Under the pieces are notes generated by a model. The model was not told where the DNA came from and searched no databases. It saw nothing but the letters and a program-made list of their open reading frames with translations. A DNA stretch of 64,000 nucleotides, taken from assembly GCA_030532385.1 (NCBI GenBank), contig JAUNLG010000003.1, positions 1-64,000 of the forward strand. The letters are read 5' to 3'. The first letter of the stretch is position 1. Every line of letters begins with the position of its first letter. The translations under genes and the position numbers were made by a program. Below are positions 54,027 to 63,879 of this stretch, in pieces. Origin of the DNA: Anaerococcus sp. (GTDB lineage Bacteria; Bacillota; Clostridia; Tissierellales; Peptoniphilaceae).

Positions 54027-55031
54027 TTACAAGGTTTTCCCACTATTTTTAGATGTTTCTCTAAATATATTATCAGTCATTACTTTGGCAGCATTATATC
54101 CTAAATACTTTTCTCTTTGGTTCATTGCAGCAACCTCTACTATCAAAGCAAGATTTCTGCCAGCCCTTACTGGCACAACAATATGAGGAACTTTTACATC
54201 TAAAATCTCTATATAATGCTCATCAAGGCCTAATCTATCGTATTCAAAATCTTCCTTCCACTGCTCAAGCTCTATGACTAGATCAATGTCAGTATTTACC
54301 TTAACTGCCCCTGATCCATATAGCCTTCTAACATTTATAATTCCAAGACCTCTAATTTCCATATAGTGCCTTATGTTCTCAGGGGATGTTCCAGTAAGCT
54401 TATTACTAACTGCTACTATATCGACCATATCATCTGCTATAAGTCTATGGCCCCTATTTATAAGCTCTAAAGCTGTTTCACTCTTTCCTACTGATGACTT
54501 GCCCATGATCAAAACTCCCATACCATAAACATCCAAAAGCTCTCCATGGACATTGGTGCTTGGGGCTAATTGATATTCAATTTCATCTGACATATCAGAT
54601 ATTAATCTAGTTGATTTAAGTGGGGACCTTAAAAGTGTTACATCATAGTAGTCACATAAGTCAACCACATCTTGGTTGATAGGCTTATTATAGGAGAAGA
54701 TTATTGCAGGCAATTTATAGGCTAAGATCCCTCTAAATCTCTCATATTGCATGCCTTGGTCTAAACTTGTTAGGTAGGTATATTCTACTGATCCAATGAC
54801 TTGAATTCTTTCGTGAGGAAATTTCTCAAGATAACCTGTAAGCTGTAGGCCAGGTCTATTTATTTCTGCACTTACTAATTCAACATCTTCAAAGTCACTT
54901 GCCTTATGGATTATTTCAAGGTTTAAATTCTCAACCACCTTAGATAGCTTTACCTTCATAGAACACGATGTGCTCATTATTTCTTTATCTATATGATCAC
55001 TATAATCTTTAATCTTATTTCCATCTGCCAT
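54027..55031 (-). CDS. hprK: HPr kinase/phosphorylase
   Basis: Phosphorylates and dephosphorylates Ser46 of HPr, the switch for carbon catabolite control; 334 aa. The N-terminal domain has ISAEINRPGLQLTGYL; the Walker A is MGKSSVGKSETALELINRGH, followed by LIADD and the signature EIRGLGIINVRRLYGSGAV. Compared with the usual start (MKVSV-like), the N-terminus has about 24 extra residues; the upstream ATG is kept because AAAGGA precedes it and none precedes the internal ATG. ptsH is not nearby; three bases separate it from uvrC. Confidence 0.95.
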   Translation of the reverse strand: MADGNKIKDYSDHIDKEIMSTSCSMKVKLSKVVENLNLEIIHKASDFEDVELVSAEINRPGLQLTGYLEKFPHERIQVIGSVEYTYLTSLDQGMQYERFRGILAYKLPAIIFSYNKPINQDVVDLCDYYDVTLLRSPLKSTRLISDMSDEIEYQLAPSTNVHGELLDVYGMGVLIMGKSSVGKSETALELINRGHRLIADDMVDIVAVSNKLTGTSPENIRHYMEIRGLGIINVRRLYGSGAVKVNTDIDLVIELEQWKEDFEYDRLGLDEHYIEILDVKVPHIVVPVRAGRNLALIVEVAAMNQREKYLGYNAAKVMTDNIFRETSKNSGKTL

Positions 55032-55034
55032 AAT

Positions 55035-56885
55035 TTATCCTTTCAGCCTGAAATACTTATAAATTTCTAGGGCTTGTTTTCTACCAACAAGATCCACTTG
55101 CATTAAATCATCTACGCTAGCCTTCTTAATATTTGATAATGTTTTAAAGTGCCTATATAAATTTTGTTTGGTTTTTTTGCCAACTCCCTTAATATTATCA
55201 AGTTCTGAAACCTTAAGACTTTCTTGCCTTAGTTTTCTATGGTAATTTATAGCAAACCTATGGGCTTCTTCTTGGATCTCATAAATTAACCTATAAACAG
55301 GATCTCTCTTATTGATAGGAAATTCCTTATCCTGATAAATTATTGACCTAGTTGTATGCTTATCATCCTTAACAAGTCCAGCAATCTCAATATCAAGTTT
55401 TACTTTATCCAATACTTCTTTGCCAATATTTATCTGACCCTTGCCCCCATCCATAAGTATAAGATCTGGTAGTCTTCCAAATCCTGTTTGGGTATTACCT
55501 TTTTTTACTTCTTCCTTGCCTCTTTTTAACCTTCTAGTCAATACTTCTTTATGAGAAGCATAGTCATTTGGACCCTTGACTGTTTTAATCTTAAATTTCC
55601 TATACTCTTTGGGCACAGGTATACCATCTTCAAAGACAACCATGGATCCTACAGATTGGACTCCTGATGTATTTGATATATCATAGGCTTCTATCCTATG
55701 GATCTTATCAAGGCCTAAGATTTTCATAAGCTGACTGAGGCCAGATGACTTATTTCTTTCTTTCTTCTCTACTCTTTTATCATACTTAGACCTCATATCT
55801 ATGGCATTTCTCATAGCCATATCAACTAGGTCTTTTTTTCTGCCAAGTTTTGGTTCGTGTAAATATACTTTTTTGCCCTTAATACTTGCTAGAAAACTAT
55901 TGATAGATTCAAGATCTGATGGTAGGTTTTGAACCAAGATTTCACTAGGAACATATATCATATCTAAATAAAATTGCTTGATAAAAGATGCCATTATATC
56001 CTTATCACTTTCAAGGTAGTCATTTTTTATATGAAAATGCTCCCTATCTACAATTTTACCAGACCTCATAAGAAAGACTTGGACAATTACTACATTGACT
56101 CCCTTACTAAAACCGATTATATCAAGGTCTCCATCTCTAGTATCAGTTACATTTTGCTTTTCAGAAATTATAGAAAGCGCCTTATAATAGTCCCTAAACT
56201 TACCAGCCATTTCAAAATTGAGCTTTTTACTCTCCTCATTCATTCTAGATAAAACCCACTTGGGAATTTTATCTGACTTATTATCCAAGAAATCTTTGAT
56301 ATCATAGACATGGTCCATGTAAGTTTTCTCATCTTCCTTTGATACACAAGGCGCCTTACATTTTTTAATAAAGTAATTTAAACAAGGTCTATCAAGACTA
56401 GCTCCCTTATCGAAATTTAAATTACAGGTCCTAAAAGGGTAGTATAGGTGAAAGAGGTCAATAGCATCATTTACAGCGTAGGCATCTGGAAAGGGTCCAA
56501 AATAATAGGACCCATCATCTACAATCCTTCTTACCTTTTGAATCCTAGGATATTTTTCTTTTTTTATCCTAATATATGGATATTGTTTATCATCTCTTAA
56601 AACTATATTATATTTTGGTCTATTTTTTTTGATTAAATTACTCTCAAGAACTAGGGCTTCTACTTCATTTTGTACAATTATATACTCAAAATGATCAATA
56701 TGAGAGACCATGGCAAGGACCTTGGCCCCCTTATTTTTGTTGTTATCAAAGTATTGAGAAACTCTCTTTTTTAAAGAGATGGCCTTACCAACATAGATAA
56801 TTTCATCCCTGGAATTTCTCATTATATAAACACCGGGTGAGTCTGGTAGGTCCTTAAGTTTTTCTTTAATCTCTAATTTTGTCAA
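55035..56885 (-). CDS. uvrC: Excinuclease ABC subunit C
   Basis: Dual-incision nuclease of nucleotide excision repair; 616 aa. The N-terminal GIY-YIG domain (SPGVYIMRNSRDEIIYVGKA), cysteine-containing segment, UVR motif, RNase-H-like domain (AYDISNTSGVQSVGSMVVFEDG, LILMDGGKGQINIG) and terminal helix-hairpin-helix pair (LDNIKGVGKKTKQNLYRHF) are all present. It overlaps pepP by four bases. Confidence 0.97.
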   Translation of the reverse strand: MTKLEIKEKLKDLPDSPGVYIMRNSRDEIIYVGKAISLKKRVSQYFDNNKNKGAKVLAMVSHIDHFEYIIVQNEVEALVLESNLIKKNRPKYNIVLRDDKQYPYIRIKKEKYPRIQKVRRIVDDGSYYFGPFPDAYAVNDAIDLFHLYYPFRTCNLNFDKGASLDRPCLNYFIKKCKAPCVSKEDEKTYMDHVYDIKDFLDNKSDKIPKWVLSRMNEESKKLNFEMAGKFRDYYKALSIISEKQNVTDTRDGDLDIIGFSKGVNVVIVQVFLMRSGKIVDREHFHIKNDYLESDKDIMASFIKQFYLDMIYVPSEILVQNLPSDLESINSFLASIKGKKVYLHEPKLGRKKDLVDMAMRNAIDMRSKYDKRVEKKERNKSSGLSQLMKILGLDKIHRIEAYDISNTSGVQSVGSMVVFEDGIPVPKEYRKFKIKTVKGPNDYASHKEVLTRRLKRGKEEVKKGNTQTGFGRLPDLILMDGGKGQINIGKEVLDKVKLDIEIAGLVKDDKHTTRSIIYQDKEFPINKRDPVYRLIYEIQEEAHRFAINYHRKLRQESLKVSELDNIKGVGKKTKQNLYRHFKTLSNIKKASVDDLMQVDLVGRKQALEIYKYFRLKG

Positions 56886-58651
56886 ATTTCTTTACAACTT
56901 CCTTTCAAGTATTCAAGATCGGCCCCCTCTAAATATGGAGCTAGTTTTTCATATGTTTTTTTATTATAGGCATTTAGCCAGTCTATTTCTTCCCTACTTA
57001 GCATTTCTATTTTTATAGGTCTGGTATCAATTGGAAGGTAGGTTAGAGATTCAAATTTATTAAATTTGCCAAACTCATTTTCGAAATCTCTTTTAACATA
57101 GGCTTCATTTTCAATCCTAATTCCGTGACTGCCTTCAATATAAAGACCTGGCTCTATGGATGTGGTCATATTTTCAACAAATTCATTATCATCTCTTTCA
57201 GAAATTCTTTGAGGTCCTTCATGGACTGTTAAAACAAAACCTACCCCATGTCCTGTACCATGGAAAAAGTCCTTTCCTTTTTGCCAAAGAGGATATTTTG
57301 CCAAGGCATCAAGTCTTTGACCGTTGGTCTTATCCTTAAATCTTGCAAGAAATAGAGTAATAAATGACTTTAATACAAGGGTATAATCAATCTTCTCATT
57401 TTCATTTACCTTACCTAGGGCTAGGGTTCTAGTTATATCAGTAGTTCCCATCTTATAGTGGGCCCCAGAATCTATTAGAATCATCCCCTCATCCCTTATA
57501 GTTTTAGATCCACTAGCAGAAGGAGCATAATGGACTATGGCCGCATTTTCCTTATAACCTGCAATAGTTTCAAAAGAATCTTCAATAAAATCTTCATCTT
57601 CTTTTCTAATATCATGAAGCTTCTTACTTGCTAAAAGCTCATTCAAAGATCCTGTTTTTGCACCAACTTCAAGCCATGAGAAAAATTTTACAAGGGCAAG
57701 CCCATCTTTTAAATAAGCTTTTTTAATATTTTCTATCTCCACATCAGACTTTACAGCCTTCATCCAAGTACTTATATTAATACCTTGAGAAATTTTTACA
57801 TTAGAATTTATTGAATCATAAATTCTTACATTGGTTCTTTCAGGGTCAAGATAAATTCTATTTTTGCCAGGTATCTTTGATAAGAGTCTAAATATAGCCT
57901 CATAAGGGTGGATTTTGATCCCATTATTTTCTAGATATTCTCTAACACTTGCCTTAAGCTTATCCTCGTCTATACATAAATCTAAGGTATCTTTACCTAT
58001 TAGTAGGTAGGAGAGTACTACAGGATTGTAATCTACATCTTTTCCCCTAATGTTTAAAAGATAGGAAATATCTTCTGGTGATCCTACAAAAGAATAATCA
58101 AAGGACTTTTGCTCCATTATATCCCTAACTTTTCCTATTTTTTCTTTTAAAGAATAACCTGCATACTCTTCATCCATTATCCATACAGGATCCTTTCCTA
58201 AGGCAGGTCTAGTTTTCCATATATCTGAAATATAATCAACATCTGTAATTAGAATCCTTGACCCAATATTATCACTTAATTGTTTATAAGCTTTCACAGA
58301 ATAAGTATTACCATCAAAGGCGATTTTTCCAAATTCACTAATATTTTCATCTAAATATTCCAAAAGGCTTGGGTAACCTTCAACTCCCATCTTCATTAGC
58401 TTAAATTCGGACCTAGCAAGCTCCTTTGAAGCTTGGATAAAGTATCTGCTATCTGTCCATACCAAGGCTTCATTTAAAGTTACTAGAGCTGTTCCAGCTG
58501 ACCCAGTAAAGCCTGATATAAATTCTCTTGTTTTATAATAGTCTGCAAGGTATTCTGATTGGTGAGGGTCTGATGTTGGAATTATATAAGCATCAATCTT
58601 TCTTTCTCTCATCAATTCTCTAAGTTGTCTAATTCTTTCATCTATACTCAT
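56882..58651 (-). CDS. Xaa-Pro aminopeptidase (M24B), long form
   Basis: Metallo-aminopeptidase removing N-terminal residues before proline; 589 aa. Two creatinase-like N-terminal domains precede the pita-bread catalytic domain. Metal ligands are visible in LIDSGAHYKMGTTDITRT, HGTGHGVGFVLTVHEGP, SIEPGLYIEG and IRIENEAYV. The three-domain layout is like eukaryotic aminopeptidase P1. First gene before uvrC-hprK, with TATAAT at 58688-58693 upstream. Confidence 0.94.
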   Translation of the reverse strand: MSIDERIRQLRELMRERKIDAYIIPTSDPHQSEYLADYYKTREFISGFTGSAGTALVTLNEALVWTDSRYFIQASKELARSEFKLMKMGVEGYPSLLEYLDENISEFGKIAFDGNTYSVKAYKQLSDNIGSRILITDVDYISDIWKTRPALGKDPVWIMDEEYAGYSLKEKIGKVRDIMEQKSFDYSFVGSPEDISYLLNIRGKDVDYNPVVLSYLLIGKDTLDLCIDEDKLKASVREYLENNGIKIHPYEAIFRLLSKIPGKNRIYLDPERTNVRIYDSINSNVKISQGINISTWMKAVKSDVEIENIKKAYLKDGLALVKFFSWLEVGAKTGSLNELLASKKLHDIRKEDEDFIEDSFETIAGYKENAAIVHYAPSASGSKTIRDEGMILIDSGAHYKMGTTDITRTLALGKVNENEKIDYTLVLKSFITLFLARFKDKTNGQRLDALAKYPLWQKGKDFFHGTGHGVGFVLTVHEGPQRISERDDNEFVENMTTSIEPGLYIEGSHGIRIENEAYVKRDFENEFGKFNKFESLTYLPIDTRPIKIEMLSREEIDWLNAYNKKTYEKLAPYLEGADLEYLKGSCKEI

Positions 58652-58687
58652 TTAAATCTCCTTCAATAAAGTCTCTCTCTATCTATC

Positions 58688-58693
58688 ATTATA
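58688..58693 (-). promoter_or_regulatory. Probable -10 of the pepP-uvrC-hprK operon
   Basis: Perfect TATAAT on the minus strand, about 37 bases before the ATG; the -35 region is weak. Confidence 0.45.
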
Positions 58694-58736
58694 CTATATT
58701 ATTTACTATCTCATTAATCTTAGCTTAGCTTAGGAC

Positions 58737-58764
58737 TTAGCAATTGTTTTTTTATAAGTATAAT
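58737..58764 (+). promoter_or_regulatory. pepT promoter
   Basis: TTAGCA (58737-58742), 16-base spacer, TATAAT (58759-58764), 20 bases before the ATG. Confidence 0.55.
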
Positions 58765-58784
58765 AAAAATAAAGGAAGGTGTAT

Positions 58785-60008
58785 ATGAAAAAAGTAAGTG
58801 AAAGATTTTTAAAATATATAGCAATGGAAACAACAAGTGATCCTAAGCTTGCAGAAGAAAAAAAACCAACAAGCAAGGGTCAATTAGAACTAGGCAAAGT
58901 CTTAAAAAAAGAATTAGAAGACCTAGGTCTTAAGGCAAGTATAAATGATGAGGGATTCGTCTTTGCCACATTAAAAGCTAATACAGACAAAAACCTCCCA
59001 ACCCTAGCCTTTATTTCTCATATGGATACTTCACCTGAAATGTATGGTAAAATCGAAAATCCACAAATAATTAAATATGAGGGTGGAGACATTAAGCTAA
59101 ATGATCAAAGATCTATAAAAGTCGACCAATTTCCACAAGTAGAAAAGTTAAAGGGACTTAACCTAATTACTACTAGAGGGGAAAGTCTACTTGGGGCTGA
59201 TGATAAGGCAGGAATCGCAGAGATTATGACAGCCTTAGAATATCTAATAGAAAATCCTGAAATTATCCATGGTGAAGTCAAGGTTGCCTTTACTCCTGAT
59301 GAAGAGATTGGTACAGGCTGCGATACTTTCCCAGTAAAAGATTTTGGAGCTGATTTTGCTTATACTGTAGATGGAGGAGGACTTGGGGAATTAGAATATG
59401 AATCCTTTAATGCTGCAAGTGCTGATGTTTTAATTAAGGGTAAGTCTATCCATCCAGGCTCTGCAAAAAATACCATGATCAATTCCATGACCCTAGCTCG
59501 TAAATTCGATAGCCTTCTAGGGGATGTTAGAAGGCCTGAACATACTGAAGGATACGAAGGATTTTTCCATCTTTTGAGTATAAAGGGGGATATAGAAAAT
59601 ACCCATATGGAATATATCATAAGAGAACATGATAGGAAAAGGTTCGAAGATATGAAAGATGAGTTTAAGACTTATATTGACTTTTTCAACGAAAAATATG
59701 GCGAAGAACTTGTTACTGTAGAAATTAAAGACTCCTATTATAATATGGGAGAGATAATTAAAGAAAAGATGGAAATTGTTGATTATGCTAAAAAGGCTAT
59801 GGAGAATTTAAATATTAAGCCACTAATTTCTCCAATCCGTGGTGGTACTGATGGGTCTAAATTATCCTTTATGGGCCTACCTACACCAAATATTTTCACT
59901 GGTGGTATGAACTTTCATGGAGTTTATGAATTAATACCAATTGAACATATGGAACTTGCTAGCAAAGTCATAGTCGAAATTATAAAAGAAGTCAGCAAAG
60001 ATATTTAG
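58785..60008 (+). CDS. pepT: Peptidase T (tripeptide aminopeptidase)
   Basis: M20B zinc tripeptidase; 407 aa from this ATG. Metal and catalytic motifs: FISHMDTSPE, LLGADDKAGIAE, FTPDEEIGTG and AYTVDGGGLGELEYESFNAA, with RGGTDGSKLSFMGLPTPN near the C-terminus. A GTG two codons upstream is possible, but AAGGAAGG is better spaced for the ATG. No terminator follows; the promoter of the next small gene begins at its stop codon. Confidence 0.96.
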   Translation: MKKVSERFLKYIAMETTSDPKLAEEKKPTSKGQLELGKVLKKELEDLGLKASINDEGFVFATLKANTDKNLPTLAFISHMDTSPEMYGKIENPQIIKYEGGDIKLNDQRSIKVDQFPQVEKLKGLNLITTRGESLLGADDKAGIAEIMTALEYLIENPEIIHGEVKVAFTPDEEIGTGCDTFPVKDFGADFAYTVDGGGLGELEYESFNAASADVLIKGKSIHPGSAKNTMINSMTLARKFDSLLGDVRRPEHTEGYEGFFHLLSIKGDIENTHMEYIIREHDRKRFEDMKDEFKTYIDFFNEKYGEELVTVEIKDSYYNMGEIIKEKMEIVDYAKKAMENLNIKPLISPIRGGTDGSKLSFMGLPTPNIFTGGMNFHGVYELIPIEHMELASKVIVEIIKEVSKDI

Positions 60009-60036
60009 TGAAAAATTTCTTAAAATCTGATATAAT
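60008..60036 (+). promoter_or_regulatory. Promoter of the 76-aa protein gene
   Basis: GTGAAA (60008-60013), 17-base spacer, perfect TATAAT (60031-60036). It starts in the last base of the pepT stop codon. Confidence 0.6.
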
Positions 60037-60077
60037 ATTAATGTAAGTACGAAAAATGCTAGAAAAGGAGATTTATT

Positions 60078-60308
60078 ATGGCAGATAAGAAAGTAACAAA
60101 CGAAAACCAATACAGGGGAGATGCACAACTAGATAAGGAAGTTAGAAGCAAAGCTGACAATTCTGGTGGAGAATCCCTTGATAAAAAATTACATGCTGAC
60201 CAAGAGAACTTAAGAAGCATCACTGATGAAGCTGATGAAAACTCAAATGTAGGTGTTGAATCTCGTAGAACAAGATCAGAATTTTCAGAAAACCCATCTG
60301 AAGACTAA
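60078..60308 (+). CDS. Small hydrophilic, probably disordered protein
   Basis: 76-aa acidic protein without hydrophobic core: MADKKVTNENQYRGDAQLDK, then Ser/Gly/Asp/Glu-rich text and a closing RRTRSEFSENPSED. No family is recognised. The gene is real on other grounds: AAGGAG seven bases before the ATG, its own promoter and a strong terminator. Such composition is seen in stress- or desiccation-type small proteins, but this is only analogy. Confidence 0.8.
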   Translation: MADKKVTNENQYRGDAQLDKEVRSKADNSGGESLDKKLHADQENLRSITDEADENSNVGVESRRTRSEFSENPSED

Positions 60309-60315
60309 AAGATAG

Positions 60316-60347
60316 CCCCAGGCTTAAGCTTGGGGCCGTTTTTTTAT
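60316..60347 (+). terminator. Terminator after the 76-aa protein gene
   Basis: GCCCCAGGCTT pairs with AAGCTTGGGGC (one G-T), 60316-60337, then a run of T's to 60347. It lies against the end of the convergent U32 gene and may serve both strands. Confidence 0.9.
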
Positions 60348-61573
60348 TTTTCAATTTTTCTTCTAACCATATCAAAGGGTTCTAATTGCAAATCTGTCTT
60401 GATATATATTTTCTCCTTAGGCTTATTAGCAACTTCTAGATCTTCACCCTTGGCATTTTTCATATTATCAATCTTTAACTTATAGAAATCCTTGGAATTT
60501 GAAAAGATCTCAACTTCATCTCCTAGGAAAAATCTATTTCTTTGTTCAATTTCTGCAATCTTACTTTCCTTATCATAGGATAGGACAAGGCCTATAAAGT
60601 CATAATTTCTAATATATGAAGATGACCCATAATTTTGAGAGGTTCCATCTGCCTTTTGGTAGAAAAAGGCTTTAGTAAAGTCCCTATGGCTTGCCTTCTT
60701 TATTTCATCTAAATACTTATCGGCAAGGTCTTTAGAGTAATTTCCTTCATAGTATGCATCTATAACTTGCCTATATGACCTTATTACTGTAGCGACATAA
60801 AAGGCAGTTTTCATTCTTCCCTCTATCTTAAAACTATCAATGCCTGCCTCAATAAGCTTATCAATCTCATCAATTAGGCAAAGGTCCTTAGAATTCATAA
60901 TAAAGGTTCCACCCTCATCTTCTCCTATTGGGAAGTATTCTCCTGGCCTATTTTCTTCTTGAATAGAATACTTCCACCTACAAGCTTGGGCACAATCTCC
61001 TCTGTTGGCATCCCTACCAGTCATATAATTTGATAGTAAACACCTACCTGAATATGATATGCACATAGCCCCATGGACGAAGCATTCTATTTCCATATCG
61101 GATGGGGCATTAGCCTTAATATTTTTGATTTCTTCAAAAGAAAGCTCTCTTGCAAGTATAATTCTTTTTGCACCCATATCATGCCAAAATTTTACAGTTG
61201 CAGAATTTGTAACTGAAGCCTGGGTTGATATATGAAGGTCTATATTTGTATGCTCTTTTGCTAGAGAAAAAATACCAGGATCTGAAATGATTAGGGCATC
61301 CACCCCTATTTCATCTAGGTACTCTAAATACTCTACAATACCAGTCATATCTTCATCATGTGGTAAGACATTCATAGTTACATGGACCCTAACATTTCTT
61401 TCGTGGGCGTAGGCTAGGGCTTCTTTTAAACCTTCTTTAGAAAAATTCTTGGCATTAGCCCTTAGACCAAAATCATCACCTGCTAAAAAAACTGCATTTG
61501 CTCCAAACTTAATGGCAGCCTTAAGCCTTTCCATATCTCCAGCTGGAGCTAATAGTTCAACTTTTTTACTCAT
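60344..61573 (-). CDS. U32 family peptidase-like tRNA hydroxylation protein (TrhP/YrrO type)
   Basis: 409-aa member of the U32 family. The TIM-barrel part has VELLAPAGDMERLKAAIKFGA and GVDALIISDPGIF; the signature cysteines are in ECFVHGAMCISYSGRCLLSNY and NRGDCAQACRW. TrhP members, once called peptidases, work in prephenate-dependent 5-hydroxylation of uridine 34 of tRNA. Supporting that role, the gene overlaps by one base a TrmR-type O-methyltransferase, which methylates the same ho5U. Only one U32 gene is visible here, against two in Bacillus. Confidence 0.9.
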   Translation of the reverse strand: MSKKVELLAPAGDMERLKAAIKFGANAVFLAGDDFGLRANAKNFSKEGLKEALAYAHERNVRVHVTMNVLPHDEDMTGIVEYLEYLDEIGVDALIISDPGIFSLAKEHTNIDLHISTQASVTNSATVKFWHDMGAKRIILARELSFEEIKNIKANAPSDMEIECFVHGAMCISYSGRCLLSNYMTGRDANRGDCAQACRWKYSIQEENRPGEYFPIGEDEGGTFIMNSKDLCLIDEIDKLIEAGIDSFKIEGRMKTAFYVATVIRSYRQVIDAYYEGNYSKDLADKYLDEIKKASHRDFTKAFFYQKADGTSQNYGSSSYIRNYDFIGLVLSYDKESKIAEIEQRNRFFLGDEVEIFSNSKDFYKLKIDNMKNAKGEDLEVANKPKEKIYIKTDLQLEPFDMVRRKIEK

Positions 61574-62214
61574 TATCTCTCCTTTATACTCAAACTTATC
61601 CCATCTCCGATAGGGATTATAGAAGTCCTAAAATCTTTTCTTTGGCTTAGGTAGGCTAAAAATTCTCTTAGTCTTTTTACTATGGTTATCTTTCTTTTTT
61701 CAACCAAATCATCATTAGCAACCTCACCTCTAAATAAAACATTGTCGCAAACAATCACTCCCCCCTTATCTAGGAGTTTGCTAGTTTTCTCAAAATAATA
61801 TTTATATGAGGACTTATTAGCGTCAATAAAAACAAAATCAAAGCCTTGGTCTAGATAAGACAAGGCTTTTACTGCATCCTCATTAATTAAAGTGACTTCT
61901 TTATTATATTTTTTAAAATTATTTCTAGCTATAGCTGCCATCTCTTTAGACACCTCTATGCTAGTAACCCTAGCCTTCGAGTATGTCTTAAAGATTAACG
62001 ATGAATATCCTATAGCTGTTCCAATCTCTAAAATATTCTTAGGATCCTTCATGGCAAGAAGACTTACTAAAAATGCTTTAGTCTCAGACTTCATAATAGG
62101 GACCTTATTCTCCATGGCAAACTTTCTTAGGTCAAGAAAATCTAAGTCTAGAAGAATCTCGTCTATGAAGGATGATATATAAGGATAAGTTATATTATTA
62201 TTTATTTCTCCCAT
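61573..62214 (-). CDS. trmR: tRNA 5-hydroxyuridine methyltransferase (TrmR/YrrM, O-methyltransferase)
   Basis: Class I SAM methyltransferase of the catechol/caffeoyl-CoA O-methyltransferase group, 213 aa. ILEIGTAIGYSSLIF is SAM motif I, FDFVFIDANKSSYKYYFE the metal/acidic motif, and GGVIVCDNVLFRGEV the third motif. Context with a U32 protein points to TrmR, which turns ho5U34 into mo5U34 in tRNA. One base after rnj. Confidence 0.88.
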   Translation of the reverse strand: MGEINNNITYPYISSFIDEILLDLDFLDLRKFAMENKVPIMKSETKAFLVSLLAMKDPKNILEIGTAIGYSSLIFKTYSKARVTSIEVSKEMAAIARNNFKKYNKEVTLINEDAVKALSYLDQGFDFVFIDANKSSYKYYFEKTSKLLDKGGVIVCDNVLFRGEVANDDLVEKRKITIVKRLREFLAYLSQRKDFRTSIIPIGDGISLSIKER

Positions 62215-62215
62215 C

Positions 62216-63877
62216 TTAAAGCTCTGATATAACCGGTAAAATCATAGGATCACGGTTAAGCTCATTATAAATATAAGACTTTAAGTCTTCCCTAATCTTA
62301 TATTTAATTTGGCTTATAGCACGAATATCTTTTTCCTTACACTTCTTTATGGATCTTAGAACAACTTCCTTGGCATTTTCAATAATATCTTGGTTCTCTT
62401 TTACATAAACAAAGCCACGAGATACTATATCAGGACCTGCCATTAGCTCTTGGGTATGCTTATCAAAGGTAATTGATACCACAACCAATCCATCTTCTGA
62501 CAAGTGCTTTCTATCTTTAAGGACAATATTACCTACATCGCCTATGCCAGACCCATCAATCAAGATATTTCCTGCTTGAACTTTTCCATTTATCCCTGCA
62601 GATTTTTTGCTAAATTCAAAAACATCTCCGTTTTCTCCTATAAATATCTTATCTTTAGGATGGCCCATAGCAACAGCAAGGTCAGCATGTTTTTGTAATT
62701 GTCTAATCTCACCGTGAACTGGTACTAGATACTTTGGTGTAACCAATTGATACATCAATTTTATCTCTTCTTGGCAAGCATGGCCTGAAGCATGAACTTT
62801 AGCAAGGGATGAATAAATTATATTACATCCAATCTTGGTAAGGTTATTAATGGTGTTATTTATGGCCATCTCGTTACCTGGAATTACTGATGAAGATAGG
62901 ATAACTGTATCTGTTTCATTAAGGTGAATTTGCTTATGTTCTCTATTAGCCATCCTGGTTAGGGCTGATAGAGGTTCACCTTGGGTACCTGTAGATAAAA
63001 CTACTATTTCATCATCAGCATAATTTTTAATATGCTTCATATCGATTATAGTATTTTGCTTGATTTTTAGATAGCCTAATTCTCTTGCTATTCTAACATT
63101 GTTAAGCATTGACCTACCAGATAGGGCAACTTTTTTATTGTATCTTTCAGCTGCATAGATAACTTGTTGGACCCTGTGTAGGTTTGATGCGAAGGTTGCA
63201 ACTATAATCCTTGACCTTGCCTCGCCAAATAATTGAATAAAGGTCTCTCCTACCTTCTTCTCACTTAGAGAATATCCTTCATTCTCTACGTTTGTAGAAT
63301 CTGCAAAAAGAGCTAAAACTCCCTTTTTACCTAATTCTGCCAACCTTTGAATATCTGTTGGATCATTATCTATAGGTGTAAAATCCATCTTAAAGTCACC
63401 TGTAAATATAACCCTACCTACTGGAGTTTTTATAGCAATGATGCAAGCATCTGGTATAGAGTGGCTTGCTCTAATGAATTCTACACTTAAACTTCCAGCT
63501 TTTACGGTATTGTTTACATTTACCATCTTTATTTTATTAGGATTTAGACCGTGTTCCTTAAACTTATTTTCTAAAATACCCTTAGTAAGTTTTGAACAGT
63601 AGACATTAGTATCTACACTTTTTAAAAAATATGGGATAGCACCTATATGGTCTTCATGGGCGTGGGTTACAAAAACCCCCCTCAATTTATTTTTATTTTC
63701 TTCAACATAAGTAAAGTCAGGAATAACAGTGTCTACTCCTAGCATATGCTCGTCTGGAAAAGTTAGACCGCAGTCAACCATTATCATATCATTTCCATAT
63801 TCTACTAGAGTAGAGTTTTTTCCGACTTCATGTAATCCACCTAAGGGAATTATTCTTAATTTTTTACTATTTTGCAT
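62216..63877 (-). CDS. rnj: Ribonuclease J
   Basis: Metallo-beta-lactamase/beta-CASP ribonuclease with 5'-exo and endo activity, central to Firmicute mRNA decay; 553 aa. The zinc motif is FVTHAHEDHIGAIPY, then SHSIPDACII, FTGDFKMDFTP, the beta-CASP domain with TGTQGEPLSAL and the SGHACQEE and VPVHGEIRQL motifs. The frame stays open 11 codons further, but AAGGAG five bases before this ATG sets the start. It begins two bases after the stop of a Fur-family gene. Confidence 0.95.
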   Translation of the reverse strand: MQNSKKLRIIPLGGLHEVGKNSTLVEYGNDMIMVDCGLTFPDEHMLGVDTVIPDFTYVEENKNKLRGVFVTHAHEDHIGAIPYFLKSVDTNVYCSKLTKGILENKFKEHGLNPNKIKMVNVNNTVKAGSLSVEFIRASHSIPDACIIAIKTPVGRVIFTGDFKMDFTPIDNDPTDIQRLAELGKKGVLALFADSTNVENEGYSLSEKKVGETFIQLFGEARSRIIVATFASNLHRVQQVIYAAERYNKKVALSGRSMLNNVRIARELGYLKIKQNTIIDMKHIKNYADDEIVVLSTGTQGEPLSALTRMANREHKQIHLNETDTVILSSSVIPGNEMAINNTINNLTKIGCNIIYSSLAKVHASGHACQEEIKLMYQLVTPKYLVPVHGEIRQLQKHADLAVAMGHPKDKIFIGENGDVFEFSKKSAGINGKVQAGNILIDGSGIGDVGNIVLKDRKHLSEDGLVVVSITFDKHTQELMAGPDIVSRGFVYVKENQDIIENAKEVVLRSIKKCKEKDIRAISQIKYKIREDLKSYIYNELNRDPMILPVISEL

Positions 63878-63879
63878 AT

